Assembly (NCBI GenBank): GCA_029287535.1
Contig: JARFQY010000252.1
Coordinates: 1-48,071, forward strand
Origin: Filomicrobium sp.
Lineage (GTDB): Bacteria; Pseudomonadota; Alphaproteobacteria; Rhizobiales; Hyphomicrobiaceae
Direction: 5' to 3'
Length of the DNA stretch: 48,071 bases
A model generated the notes under the pieces. That model searched no databases. It was not told the DNA's origin and saw only the letters and a list, made by a program, of their open reading frames with translations. Made by a program: the position numbers and the translations under genes. This document shows, in pieces, positions 32,992-41,365 of the stretch; positions within the stretch are counted from its first letter, which is position 1, and the number at the start of each line of letters is the position of its first letter.

Positions 32992-33504
32992 TCAAGACTT
33001 GGCAGCGAATGGATGCTCAGCAGTATCGCGCTGTGCAGTGACCTCCGCGGCTGTCGGCTTGCCAGCTACGGCGCGCTCAATTGATTCCTTGGTGGCGCGG
33101 TAGTTGTAGTCCTGGATCTTAGCATCGTCAGCGGCTTCCCAGTGGATGAAGACGCCAACTGCAATGTATAGATCATCAGCTTGGTCTGCCGGGATCGTGC
33201 CTTCTGCGACGCAATCCTGCACGGCCTTGGCGACCGCGTATTGGGCCGGGCCGAACATTTGGACGGCCTGACGGGCATCCTTGATGGTGACCTTGTTGTA
33301 GAGGATCGTGTTCGGTTTGCACGGCAGGTTCGGAGCAACCACGGCCAGCAAGGTCGTGAAGCCGTCTTTGTTGTTTGTCAGCGCATTACAGAATGCCGTT
33401 TCCGCTGCCGAACCGCGTGGACCGATGATGAGGTCGATGTGGGCGACTTCGTTGCCATCGCCGACGAGCGATTCGCCGACCATAACCTTGTCGATCTTGG
33501 CCAT
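32992..33504 (-). CDS. fae: Formaldehyde-activating enzyme
   Basis: 170 residues, the usual Fae length. Opens [20 protein letters not shown] with the catalytic-type His22 in [32 protein letters not shown] and [14 protein letters not shown] are conserved stretches. Fae condenses formaldehyde with H4MPT to methylene-H4MPT in the cytoplasm, the entry step of this pathway and a major detoxification route. A very strong ribosome binding site (GGGAGGAG) lies before the ATG, and a TATAAT box is about 31 bases upstream, consistent with high expression and a promoter of its own. The stop is followed by 36 open codons in frame. Confidence 0.97.
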   Translation of the reverse strand: MAKIDKVMVGESLVGDGNEVAHIDLIIGPRGSAAETAFCNALTNNKDGFTTLLAVVAPNLPCKPNTILYNKVTIKDARQAVQMFGPAQYAVAKAVQDCVAEGTIPADQADDLYIAVGVFIHWEAADDAKIQDYNYRATKESIERAVAGKPTAAEVTAQRDTAEHPFAAKS

Positions 33505-33527
33505 GATTTAACTCCTCCCAGAGTTTA

Positions 33528-33560
33528 CCCAACGATTATAAACCCCGCCCGGACGGGCGG
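33528..33560 (-). promoter_or_regulatory. Candidate fae promoter with an adjacent hairpin
   Basis: Reading leftward, a perfect -10 hexamer TATAAT (33535-33540) lies about 31 bases before the fae ATG, which would give a leader of about 24 bases. Directly upstream is the hairpin CCGCCC-N4-GGGCGG (33545-33560), which may end the preceding CitG-like transcript or bind a regulator. I could not find a good -35 element at standard spacing. Confidence 0.45.
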
Positions 33561-33692
33561 TGCCCTGAAGATAGCTTCGGGCGAACTATCCCAGTTGTCA
33601 GCGAACGGGAACGTGCCCCGATCCGGTTGCCAGATAGCAGCGCCGACGCGCCTCGCGTTGATAGCCCGATGCAGCGGGCTAAGACAAGAGTC

Positions 33693-34562
33693 TTAAGCGC
33701 TTCCGCCAAGACGGATTTCTCCGATCAGCCCGGCAATGAACAATGTTGCCACCACGAAGTCGGCCGTTGTCCCTGGATTGAGGCCGCGCGCTTTCATCGA
33801 TGCATCAAATTCACCCAGCAGTGGAACCGCGTCGGGAGTTACGACAGGATCGATCAAAGCCGCGATTCTGCGGGCTTCGTCGCGCAGTTGCGCTGCGGCG
33901 CTATGTCCGTATTTCCGGGCGACGTGAGTGTCTGGGAACTCAGCCAGCAAGCCGATGTGCAACGTCGAGACCGCCAGTTCCGGCGTTGCGGCTTTTTCGC
34001 GCGCTCCCTTTAACAGTGGTAGAGCGAACTCAAAGATATCTGCGAAATCGGTCACGTACGCCATCGCAATCCGATCTCGGTCAGCGGCAAGCGCCATCGC
34101 CTCTCGTAGTGTCATCTCTGCGGTATTGCGCACATCCCCTTTTTCCGCGGCGCCCAAACCCCCGGGATTCGCGTGAGCAATCGCAGCAAATGTCTCCCGC
34201 GCGTCGATAGCGTCGAGATTGGCAAGCACCTTTGCCAACTTCACTGGCAAAGCCTGCCCGGGGATCGCTTCACCGGCGGCATACGCAGCCGGAGCACATA
34301 AAAGAACGATGCCGAGGTTCGTATTGCAGCCGGCAGCTGCGAAACTTGCTTCGACGGCGCCGCGTATCCGGCGCCCCACGCGCACTCCTTGTTGAGCGAT
34401 ATGCGGAGCTGCGGCTAATGCGGCGCGCTCGAAATGCTCGACCTCCATGTCATGGCCACCGCCGTAAATGTGGACATTGCCAGGTTTCAGCGCCTCCAGT
34501 TCAGCCTGGCAAGCGGACAGGAAGGCGTCATGGATTTGCTCTTGGTCGAGCGGATAACTCAT
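33693..34562 (-). CDS. CitG-like (triphosphoribosyl-dephospho-CoA synthase family) C1 cluster protein
   Basis: 289 residues of the all-helical CitG/MdcB family: ALKPGNVHIYGGGHDMEVEHF, GVRVGRRIRGAVEASFAAAG, CNTNLGIVLLCAPAAYAA, HANPGGLGAAEKGDVR and NPGTTADFVVATLFI. The true CitG makes the citrate lyase prosthetic group; no citrate lyase is nearby, and a branch of this family is conserved beside mch and fae in H4MPT-using bacteria, where it is thought to act in cofactor synthesis. An ATGA overlap with the RimK-type gene gives the start at 34562; an ATG at 34568 is equally readable. Role unproven. Confidence 0.8.
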   Translation of the reverse strand: MSYPLDQEQIHDAFLSACQAELEALKPGNVHIYGGGHDMEVEHFERAALAAAPHIAQQGVRVGRRIRGAVEASFAAAGCNTNLGIVLLCAPAAYAAGEAIPGQALPVKLAKVLANLDAIDARETFAAIAHANPGGLGAAEKGDVRNTAEMTLREAMALAADRDRIAMAYVTDFADIFEFALPLLKGAREKAATPELAVSTLHIGLLAEFPDTHVARKYGHSAAAQLRDEARRIAALIDPVVTPDAVPLLGEFDASMKARGLNPGTTADFVVATLFIAGLIGEIRLGGSA

Positions 34563-35482
34563 TTGCATTGTGCTGACATCGTCATTCGGACCGCGCCGAG
34601 AAAGTCCCCGGCAAGCGCTGCGGCGATATCTTCATCGCAAATCGATTGCAGACCCTTCCAGGCTGGATTGGAGTTGATTTCCAGTACCAGCAGGCGTCCT
34701 TCTTCGTCGCGGATCAGGTCGACCCCAGCGTAATCGGCGCCAACCGCACGGACAGCGGCAAGCGCCAGTTGACGCGCTTCCGCATCAAGCTCGACGGCTT
34801 CCGGGCGTGCACCTTGATGCACGTTGGTGACCCAGTTGGGCCCCTGTCGCGCCATCGCACCGACAATGCGACCCGCGGACACGAGCACGCGCCAGTCCGA
34901 GAATTCGTCGGCCTCGGCCGCCCGCAGATAGCGCTGCAGATAGTAGACACCCCGGACATCTTCCGCCGCCGGCACGTCAGCCGGGTCATCAACCCGGCGG
35001 ATGCCGTTTCCCTGCGATCCGAACAGAGGTTTGAGCACCAGCGGCGTCCGCCCTTCAGCATAAGCGATCGCCCTCTCGCGGCCTTCCGCAGCTCGCGTTG
35101 TCGGCACTGGAAGTCCGGCCTTTTGAAACAAAAAAGTTGCTGTCGACTTATCGACGCAGCGCTCGATGACGCGGGCCTCGTTCCAAACACGTACCCCGCT
35201 CGCACCCAGTGCATGCAGGATACCGAGCCGAAGTGTAATCTCCTCCAGCGAGCCTTTTGAGACGGCCCGTACGAAGACACCCTCGGGCAGCTCTCCGTCC
35301 AGTCCGGGAATGTCGAGGCCGCTCGGCAGGTCCGTATCGAACGCACAGCGCTTTAGCGACGTCGTGATGACCGTAGCACCCAAGCCTTCAATAGCGAGCC
35401 GCAGTCGCCGGGCATGCCAATCGCCGCCATCTTCCTCGACGAAGATGACAACGGTGCAGTTCCGGCCTCGCGCGCCATTCAT
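34559..35482 (-). CDS. RimK-type ATP-grasp ligase of the H4MPT cluster
   Basis: 307 residues with an ATP-grasp core: VIERCVDKSTATFLFQKAGL, PLVLKPLFGSQGNGI (glycine loop), YYLQRYLRA, DWRVLVSAGRIVGAMARQ and LLVLEINSNPAWKGLQ (metal-binding Glu-Ile-Asn). This is the RimK group, which ligates amino acids such as glutamate to carboxyl groups. In this setting it may add the side chain of the bacterial H4MPT or methanofuran analogue; in M. extorquens the homologue sits in the mch cluster. The ATG comes one base after the mch stop. Substrate not known from sequence. Confidence 0.85.
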   Translation of the reverse strand: MNGARGRNCTVVIFVEEDGGDWHARRLRLAIEGLGATVITTSLKRCAFDTDLPSGLDIPGLDGELPEGVFVRAVSKGSLEEITLRLGILHALGASGVRVWNEARVIERCVDKSTATFLFQKAGLPVPTTRAAEGRERAIAYAEGRTPLVLKPLFGSQGNGIRRVDDPADVPAAEDVRGVYYLQRYLRAAEADEFSDWRVLVSAGRIVGAMARQGPNWVTNVHQGARPEAVELDAEARQLALAAVRAVGADYAGVDLIRDEEGRLLVLEINSNPAWKGLQSICDEDIAAALAGDFLGAVRMTMSAQCK

Positions 35483-35483
35483 C

Positions 35484-36455
35484 TCAAGTGAAACTGGCGT
35501 CGACGATCTCGGGGGCCAGTTTTCCAGCATGGTAGGAGGTACCGGTATCGAGATTGGAAACGGTTACGACAGCGGGCGAGAACAGCATCGGGTCAATTTT
35601 GTAGAAATCGCCTTCCACCTCCGCGAAGATTTCGGCGAACGGTTTGCCGTAGGCCGCTGAGCCCGACGAAGGCAGGTTTTCCGCCAATTCTCGGGCCTTT
35701 TCATCATCACCACGAACAAACAGCTGGATGCGGCCACCGTAGATGATGCCGTCGTTGGTGCGTCCCATCGCCTTTACGAAATCCGGAATCGGAGGTGGCA
35801 GCGGTGCGATCCCATAGCCGTCGACGATGTTCTCCAGCGGAAAGTGCAGCTCGTGCGCCTTGTGCAAAGCAACTTCGAGAATGCGGGCACCGATCTGAAC
35901 CGTGCCGGCAAGACTCCAGGTCGGCGCGAACAGGATTGTGAGATCCTTGGTCGGCACACCGCATTCGCCGGCGACCAAGCGCGCGACGCTGGCGGGCGGC
36001 GCGGCATCGCCTTCAATGACTAGGACGGCCTTATCGTGGTCGTCGGTATAACTGAGCTTGTCATAGAGCGCTTCAACGCGTGACAATGCCCGTGCCGGTC
36101 CGGAACCCAATGCAAAAAAACCGCTGGCCTCATCACTGATGGTCCAGCCGGCATATTGACTGCCAAGGCAGGCAAGAACTGGGTCTGTCGCGTGCGCCAT
36201 GACTGCAAGCGGCCATTTTTCGAGCGGCGAGCTGGCGTTGATCTGGATCGTGCCCAGGCCCCCCATACAGATCTCGGCCATCAGTCGGCCAAGCTCCAGG
36301 CAGCCCGGAACCGCGGCTCCGCAATCAATCCGGCGCTCCCCGGCATCTCCGATTGAGACCTCGCAACGCAGCGCATCGGCCTGCGAGACGATCCGATCAA
36401 CGATGCGGTCAGCGTTCGCGTTCACGCTGATGCCGTCACTTGGCGCAGCTAACAT
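35484..36455 (-). CDS. mch: Methenyl-H4MPT cyclohydrolase
   Basis: 323 residues, full length. Features of the family include VPGCLELGRLMAEICMGGLG, DPVLACLGSQYAGWTI, FALGSGPARALS, ILFAPTWSLAGTVQIGARI and APLPPPIPDFVKAMGRTNDG. It converts methenyl-H4MPT to formyl-H4MPT in the cytoplasm, after MtdB and before the formyltransferase/hydrolase. It is part of the leftward mptG-mtdB-mch block; AAGGGGA lies 9 bases before the ATG. The ATP-grasp gene upstream ends 33 bases away and the RimK-type gene follows after one base. Confidence 0.96.
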   Translation of the reverse strand: MLAAPSDGISVNANADRIVDRIVSQADALRCEVSIGDAGERRIDCGAAVPGCLELGRLMAEICMGGLGTIQINASSPLEKWPLAVMAHATDPVLACLGSQYAGWTISDEASGFFALGSGPARALSRVEALYDKLSYTDDHDKAVLVIEGDAAPPASVARLVAGECGVPTKDLTILFAPTWSLAGTVQIGARILEVALHKAHELHFPLENIVDGYGIAPLPPPIPDFVKAMGRTNDGIIYGGRIQLFVRGDDEKARELAENLPSSGSAAYGKPFAEIFAEVEGDFYKIDPMLFSPAVVTVSNLDTGTSYHAGKLAPEIVDASFT

Positions 36456-36488
36456 CCTCGGCGTTCCCCTTGGTTGGTTTTTTGTTTG

Positions 36489-37604
36489 CTATAGCATAGC
36501 CAGTAGCTCTGTGATCCTCTGCTGGCAAATCTTGAAGGACTGCGATGCCGTCTCCGCTTCTGCGTGGACGGTTGCGATGGGTGCGCCGGCTGCCAATCTG
36601 CTACCGGCGGCGGGTCGGTCACTGACCCAGTCCGGCCAGTCGGTTTCGCCAATGGTCAGCGGACCTTGATCAGCGTAAACGTAGGCTGACGCGCAGGCGC
36701 CAGGACGCCAAGACTTGGCAAGCAGATCAACAAAATCTCTGCCTTGGCAGGCCGCCACATGCGCGGACAACAGTGTGCCGTTCGCATCATCCAGAACATC
36801 GAGCGACGCGCCCGGGCGCGGGTTGACCTCAATCAGATAGGCCTCGTCCGGCCCGACGAGGAAGTCGAAGGATACAAGCCCCATTAAACCGAGAGGCTTG
36901 GTGAGCGCCAGACACGCGTCCACGAGCCGTGCTTCCAGGTCTTCATCAAGCGCTTCCACGTTCACCGATCCGCCAAAACGGAATGGTTCGCGGTGATAGG
37001 GAGCGCACCAGGGTTGCGAGAAACCGAATGCTGTTCCTTCGCGTCCAACGATTGCTAGGACCGATACCGTTTCGGCATCGATTTCTTCTTGAAAGTACCG
37101 GCCTGACGGTGCGGGAGGGGCTTTCGAAAGCCTGCGAATATGTCGGCCGCCGCATCCGCCGACACGTTTGGAGAGCCAACCGGCGGCGTTTTGTGGCGGA
37201 TCAAGAGATGTGCGCGGATGGACGATGCCTAGATCGTTGAGGAGTCCAAAAAAAGTTGCCGGGTCCTTGGACTTCGCGATGCACTCAGCGGTGCAGCCAA
37301 GGAGCCGAAAGCGCGTTTGTAACGCGGCGACAACGTCGGCGCTGTCCTCGAACCCTGGGCCAAGAACGAGACCGGCGATGACGCCGTCCACTCGTTGAGA
37401 CATCTCTTCCAGGGCGTCAGTTAGCTCAGACGCGCGGAAACCCCGTTGCAGCGCGGTACGCAGCACGCGTGTGTCCGCCGCCAATGCGCGCGTGTCCTCG
37501 TCGCCAAAGCAGTCGGCGACGAGTGGAATGTAACCGGCACGCCGCGCTGATTGGGCAAGAGCCCGCCCTGACAGCGCAGCGATGAGGATTGTTTCAGTGT
37601 TCAA
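36489..37604 (-). CDS. ATP-grasp protein of the H4MPT/methanofuran gene set (MfnD-like candidate)
   Basis: 371 residues: a Rossmann-like N-terminal part (ILIAALSGRALAQSARRAG), then GLLNDLGIVHPRTSL, WLSKRVGGCGGRHIRRL, YFQEEIDAETVSVLAI and YLIEVNPRPGASLDVLDDA with the ATP-grasp metal residues. It is close in type to ATP-grasp ligases of the PF02655 group, which includes tyramine-glutamate ligase MfnD. That would suit the methanofuran-like pathway, but a tyrosine decarboxylase is not in the window, so the role is a guess. It starts with TTG overlapping the mtdB stop (TTGA), implying translational coupling. Confidence 0.8.
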   Translation of the reverse strand: MNTETILIAALSGRALAQSARRAGYIPLVADCFGDEDTRALAADTRVLRTALQRGFRASELTDALEEMSQRVDGVIAGLVLGPGFEDSADVVAALQTRFRLLGCTAECIAKSKDPATFFGLLNDLGIVHPRTSLDPPQNAAGWLSKRVGGCGGRHIRRLSKAPPAPSGRYFQEEIDAETVSVLAIVGREGTAFGFSQPWCAPYHREPFRFGGSVNVEALDEDLEARLVDACLALTKPLGLMGLVSFDFLVGPDEAYLIEVNPRPGASLDVLDDANGTLLSAHVAACQGRDFVDLLAKSWRPGACASAYVYADQGPLTIGETDWPDWVSDRPAAGSRLAAGAPIATVHAEAETASQSFKICQQRITELLAML

Positions 37605-38503
37605 GCGACAAAGGACCGAGCGAGTTTGAAAGCGTCACGGAAATCGAGATGGACAGGCTCGGTGGCCGAGATCATCCTCTTGAACAATCCGGCTTCGGTC
37701 TTGTACTTGACATCGCCGATAGCCAAGGGGCCGACACCGAGGGTCCCGGGGCAGCCCGGCAGCGGCTCGCCATTCATGAACAAGTCCATGCCTTCAACGC
37801 CGGCGGGCGGCACGGCGTTGACGTCGGCGGTAACGAGCAGCTTGTCGGCCGCTTGGATTTCCTGGGCACTGAGGACCTGAATACCGGCGGCCGCGGCTGC
37901 GAAAACGACCTCGGCGCTCTTGATGATTTCCAGTTTTTTCTCAGGCGTTTCACCAGGTACCGGTTCGAGATCAACCCCGAAACGTTCCTTGGCCACCTCT
38001 GCGGCCTTGAAAACGCGATCCACGCCGCGGTGGGCGATCATGCGGACCTTTGCGCCTTCCAGTGCAGCGATCACGCTGGACGCAAACCCCACGACCCCGG
38101 TCGCACCGAACACGGCAACAGTCGTGCCGTTCAAGTCGCGGTTGTGTTTTTGTTTCAAGACCTTCTCGACGCACGCCACCATTCCGGCGGCAGTGGTGAA
38201 AGAGCCGGCCGGGTCGGCGAAAACGGAAAGTTGAAACGGTGGAACAAGCGCCTCTTTCGCGGCCTTCATCATATCGAGGGCCAAAATCGCGTCCTTGCCG
38301 CCGACGAACACACCTGTACGAACGCCATATTCGGGAGGGCGCGAAAAGATGGCGTCCTGGACAAGCGCCGTCACTTCTCTCAGTTCAACATTGGTGTAGG
38401 GGACGATCACTTTGAACCCGGCATCGGCGGCCATGTTCACATCGAACGGGCTCATGTGCTTTTGCGGTGCGAACATGTGAAGGATGGGCGTAGCCTCACT
38501 CAT
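37601..38503 (-). CDS. mtdB: NAD(P)-dependent methylene-H4MPT dehydrogenase
   Basis: 300 residues. An N-terminal domain (MFAPQKHMSPFDVNMAADAG) is followed by a nucleotide-binding domain with VAVFGATGVVGFAS and the substrate-region PPAGVEGMDLFMNGE and LGVGPLAIGDVKYK. It oxidises methylene-H4MPT to methenyl-H4MPT, making NADH or NADPH. The MtdB type is preferred over MtdA because of the H4MPT gene context; coenzyme preference is not certain from sequence. AAGGAG lies seven bases before the ATG. Confidence 0.92.
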   Translation of the reverse strand: MSEATPILHMFAPQKHMSPFDVNMAADAGFKVIVPYTNVELREVTALVQDAIFSRPPEYGVRTGVFVGGKDAILALDMMKAAKEALVPPFQLSVFADPAGSFTTAAGMVACVEKVLKQKHNRDLNGTTVAVFGATGVVGFASSVIAALEGAKVRMIAHRGVDRVFKAAEVAKERFGVDLEPVPGETPEKKLEIIKSAEVVFAAAAAGIQVLSAQEIQAADKLLVTADVNAVPPAGVEGMDLFMNGEPLPGCPGTLGVGPLAIGDVKYKTEAGLFKRMISATEPVHLDFRDAFKLARSFVA

Positions 38504-38695
38504 AGACGTCTCCTTGCCGGCTTGTTTTGCGCAGCGGGTCGAGTTGCCCGCCTCGTAGCCGTTATAGAGTCAGCGCCGTCGGCCTGGCCAGCTCGTTCTT
38601 GCACCAAAGTCGAAATGGTCGCTCTTCGCCTATCCGAACGGGTAGGTGCAAGATAGTATGCACACGGAAGCTGGGCGGTCGAAGATGGAATGCGC

Positions 38696-39727
38696 TCAAG
38701 AAGTGGTACTGAGCCGATCCGCCACCGCGCACTCGATACTGGCGCCATGATTGCGGCCACGCACGATGATCACTTTCAGGTCGGCTCGACGCGCGTCATC
38801 CTCGACACCACTCAGAATGCTCGCCGCATGCGCTTGCGACGCAGCAAACGCGAAGCCTGTCGGTCCCCAGGAACTCTGGCCGATGCCGACGGCGCCCAGT
38901 TGCGCCATCCGCTTCACAACGCCTTCAACGCCTGGACTTGACCAGATTCCGCCCCCTTGGGCGCTGGCGAAGTAGGCACCGTTAATGCGCTGCACCACGC
39001 TGACCGCCGCGCCGAAGGCCTCGATGTCCTGTTCGGCCAGCGCAGGCAGTAGCTGCATCAGCGTGACCCGGCACATTTCCGCGCTCAACGCTTCATCCAT
39101 TGGCGCCAGTGTTTCGAACGCCACGGTCTCACTCTCGCCGTGGACCCCCAGGCATTTGGGGTCCAGCACGAGAAGGATCCGCCAGGCCGATGGGAAATTG
39201 GCGCGCGCGATAATCGGCGCAGCCGTTTCGCGCTTGCCGCGTCCGCCATCGACGACAAAACCACCATCTTCGAAGGCCGCCATCCCAATAGCCGAACGGG
39301 CGCCACGGTCCTGCATTTCACCCAAGGTACGCACCTTGGTTGCAAGTCCTTCAATTGTGGCAAGCCCGGCCCCGACCGCCATTGCCAGTTGTGTTCCTGA
39401 ACCAAGTCCCGCGTGAGGCGGAATTGAGCGGCTGATTTCCAGTCGGTAGCCGCCCTCGAGCTTGAGTAACGATTTGAACCGCTCGAGAGTCCGCCGCGCC
39501 CTTCGCGTTTCGAGCCCCTCGACCTGGTCGGCGGGGGCATGACCGAGTGTCAATTGAGTCGCCGGCTGGTCTATCGCAAGCCCGATCGATCCGAATTGCC
39601 GGCCAAGACCACCGTTAAGATCGAGAAAGCCTAAATGCAGCCGCGCTGGGGCGCTGACACGCACGAGCCTGCCCTTACGCCCCGTTTCGAGGGGCGTCGA
39701 TGCGTCTGGATATGGGCTCAACGGCAT
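38696..39727 (-). CDS. mptG: Beta-ribofuranosylaminobenzene 5'-phosphate synthase
   Basis: 343 residues of the GHMP-kinase-like beta-RFAP synthase family: VSAPARLHLGFLDLNGG at the start, IPPHAGLGSGTQLAMAVGAG as the phosphate-binding loop, RSAIGMAAFEDGGFVVDGGR in the middle and GIGQSSWGPTGFAF late. The enzyme joins p-hydroxybenzoate or p-aminobenzoate to phosphoribosyl diphosphate with loss of CO2 or the like, the committed step toward H4MPT. It heads the leftward C1 block, 192 bases before mtdB, and is divergent from the pterin dehydratase gene. Confidence 0.92.
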   Translation of the reverse strand: MPLSPYPDASTPLETGRKGRLVRVSAPARLHLGFLDLNGGLGRQFGSIGLAIDQPATQLTLGHAPADQVEGLETRRARRTLERFKSLLKLEGGYRLEISRSIPPHAGLGSGTQLAMAVGAGLATIEGLATKVRTLGEMQDRGARSAIGMAAFEDGGFVVDGGRGKRETAAPIIARANFPSAWRILLVLDPKCLGVHGESETVAFETLAPMDEALSAEMCRVTLMQLLPALAEQDIEAFGAAVSVVQRINGAYFASAQGGGIWSSPGVEGVVKRMAQLGAVGIGQSSWGPTGFAFAASQAHAASILSGVEDDARRADLKVIIVRGRNHGASIECAVADRLSTTS

Positions 39728-39804
39728 TTGCCTCTCAAGAGTGTCGTCGCGTAAGTTGAAGCTCGTGTCCGGTCAATGTTGAACAAACCAGTGGAGAGAG
39801 CAAC

Positions 39805-40179
39805 ATGAGCGAAGGTGAAAAGCCGCTTGCGGAGGCCGAAGTAACGACTTGGCTCGCTGAAAATCTACCCCAATGGAAGCTGGAAGATGGCTGGGTGCGC
39901 CGGACGTACAAAACAACAAGCTGGAAGAGCACGCTTATGGTGATCAACACGGTCGGTCACTTAGCCGAGGCGGCCTGGCATCATCCCGATCTGACCGCCT
40001 CTTACGCCTGGGTCGAGGTACGATTGCAAACACATTCGGCCAAAGGCATTACCATGAAGGATCTTGAGTTGGCCAGGAAGATTGAAGATGTCGTTGGTTG
40101 GCAGCCTGGCACAGAAGGTGGAGCCCTGGAGGGCACGCCACAGGGCGACCTGCGCTTCTCATACCTAAAGTATGATTGA
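39805..40179 (+). CDS. Pterin-4a-carbinolamine dehydratase family protein
   Basis: 124 residues with the family signature Glu-x3-His-His-Pro (EAAWHHPDL), then Tyr, then THSAKGITMKDLELA. These are the pterin-binding residues. The usual role is to recycle the pterin of phenylalanine hydroxylase, but no hydroxylase is near; it lies between mptG and folK. A role with methanopterin-type pterins or as a moonlighting dehydratase is inference. GGAGAG lies before the ATG. The C-terminal tail beyond 95 residues is longer than in minimal members. Confidence 0.9.
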   Translation: MSEGEKPLAEAEVTTWLAENLPQWKLEDGWVRRTYKTTSWKSTLMVINTVGHLAEAAWHHPDLTASYAWVEVRLQTHSAKGITMKDLELARKIEDVVGWQPGTEGGALEGTPQGDLRFSYLKYD

Positions 40180-40204
40180 TTGAAGCCCTGAGCGGAGACA
40201 CGCG

Positions 40205-40699
40205 GTGAACGACAATGGCAAGACGTCGGACGCGTTCATCGCGTTAGGCTCGAATATCGGCGACAAGATCGCCAACATCGATCGCGCCATCACCTTGTTG
40301 ACGGCTGGTGATGACGTGCGGCTTTTGGCGCGTTCGCGCGATTACCGGACTCCGCCATGGGGCAACACGGATCAGGACTGGTTCGTCAACGCCTGCATTG
40401 GCGTAGCCACTCATCTCAGCCCCCGTGATCTGCTCAGGCGATGCCTGCGGACCGAGGAGCGAATGGGACGTAAGAGAGCTGAAAAGTGGGGACCGCGCCT
40501 GATCGATCTGGACGTGCTGTTGTATGGCGATACAAGCTTTGCGGATGCCGAACTGATCTTGCCGCACCCGCATATCACCGTACGTGCGTTCGTGCTTGCC
40601 CCGCTGTCGGACATCGCCCCAGACGTCGTCATCGAGGGCAAGGCAGTCTCGCGGTGGCTTGAGGAAATCGATAAGGACGGCGTCGAGCCGATGGAATGA
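40205..40699 (+). CDS. folK: 6-hydroxymethyl-7,8-dihydropterin pyrophosphokinase
   Basis: 164 residues. FIALGSNIGDKIANIDRAI is the classic HPPK opening, WGPRLIDLDVLLYGD the catalytic Asp pair loop, and LPHPHITVRAFVLAPLSDI the conserved ending. It transfers diphosphate from ATP to hydroxymethyl-dihydropterin. Starts with GTG 25 bases after the dehydratase gene. Both folate and H4MPT need this step; with a FolB-like and DHPS-like gene in the window it may serve H4MPT. A GC-rich hairpin follows the stop. Confidence 0.92.
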   Translation: MNDNGKTSDAFIALGSNIGDKIANIDRAITLLTAGDDVRLLARSRDYRTPPWGNTDQDWFVNACIGVATHLSPRDLLRRCLRTEERMGRKRAEKWGPRLIDLDVLLYGDTSFADAELILPHPHITVRAFVLAPLSDIAPDVVIEGKAVSRWLEEIDKDGVEPME

Positions 40700-40701
40700 A
40701 T

Positions 40702-40733
40702 AACGCCGCGCTCGGCAAATCCGGCGCGGCGTT
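40702..40733. terminator. GC-rich hairpin between folK and cytochrome c genes
   Basis: AACGCCGCGC (40702-40711) and GCGCGGCGTT (40724-40733) form a perfect 10-bp stem with a 12-base loop. It lies between two convergent genes. Rightward the following bases are AATGAG, leftward ATTCATTCC, so neither side has a good T run; the hairpin may still stop transcription both ways. Confidence 0.5.
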
Positions 40734-40781
40734 AATGAGCTTCTCAATGGCGAAAGCCGCCAGTCGCTTCCGGCAAACGGA

Positions 40782-41171
40782 CTACTTCGTTTGCTTGCCG
40801 TCTGCGCCGTAGGTCTTCAAGAAAGCGATCAAATTCTGGCGCTGCTTTTCTTTCTTGAGGCCAGCAAAGATCATCTTTGTACCCTTGACCAGATCTTTCG
40901 GCTTTTTGAGATACTTGTCGAGGTTCGCTTCATCCCACGTAATGCCGGAGTCAAGCATGGCTTTGGAGTATTTATAGCCTTCGACAGCACCTGCTTTGCG
41001 GCCGACGACCCCATTGAGCTGAGGACCGACCTTGTTCTTGGCCTTTTCACCTACAGCGTGACATGCTTTGCACTTGCGGAAGACCTTTTTGCCCTTCTTC
41101 ACGTCACCTTCGGCGACAGCCGCAGCTGGAACAGCGGCGATCATGGCGATAGCTAGAAGTGTCCTTAACAT
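40782..41171 (-). CDS. Class I c-type cytochrome (cytochrome c2-like), periplasmic
   Basis: 129 residues: signal peptide (LLAIAMIAAVPAAAVA), heme motif CKACH in FRKCKACHAVGEKAKN, and the Met-ligand region KPKDLVKGTKMIFAGLKK (sixth ligand Met in KGTKM). It is rich in lysine, as expected for carriers that dock on oxidases. Downstream of pqqABCDE on the same strand with 194 bases between, so probably its own transcript. It may accept electrons from the methanol dehydrogenase-linked cytochrome and pass them to the oxidase; this is inference from family and place. Confidence 0.9.
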   Translation of the reverse strand: MLRTLLAIAMIAAVPAAAVAEGDVKKGKKVFRKCKACHAVGEKAKNKVGPQLNGVVGRKAGAVEGYKYSKAMLDSGITWDEANLDKYLKKPKDLVKGTKMIFAGLKKEKQRQNLIAFLKTYGADGKQTK

Positions 41172-41365
41172 TGAAAGACGTTCTCCCTCACTGGGTTTTT
41201 GAATAGACGTTGCGCAGCTTATGCGGATAGCACGGTGAACTACTACCGTGGCAAGTCCTTTATGAACTCTGCGTGAACCTATCGCACCCGTTCAACTAGG
41301 ACTTTCCAACTATTGTAGGATAATTTCCGCCGTTGTCGCTGCCAGGTTGAGGGAAAAGCTTACCA

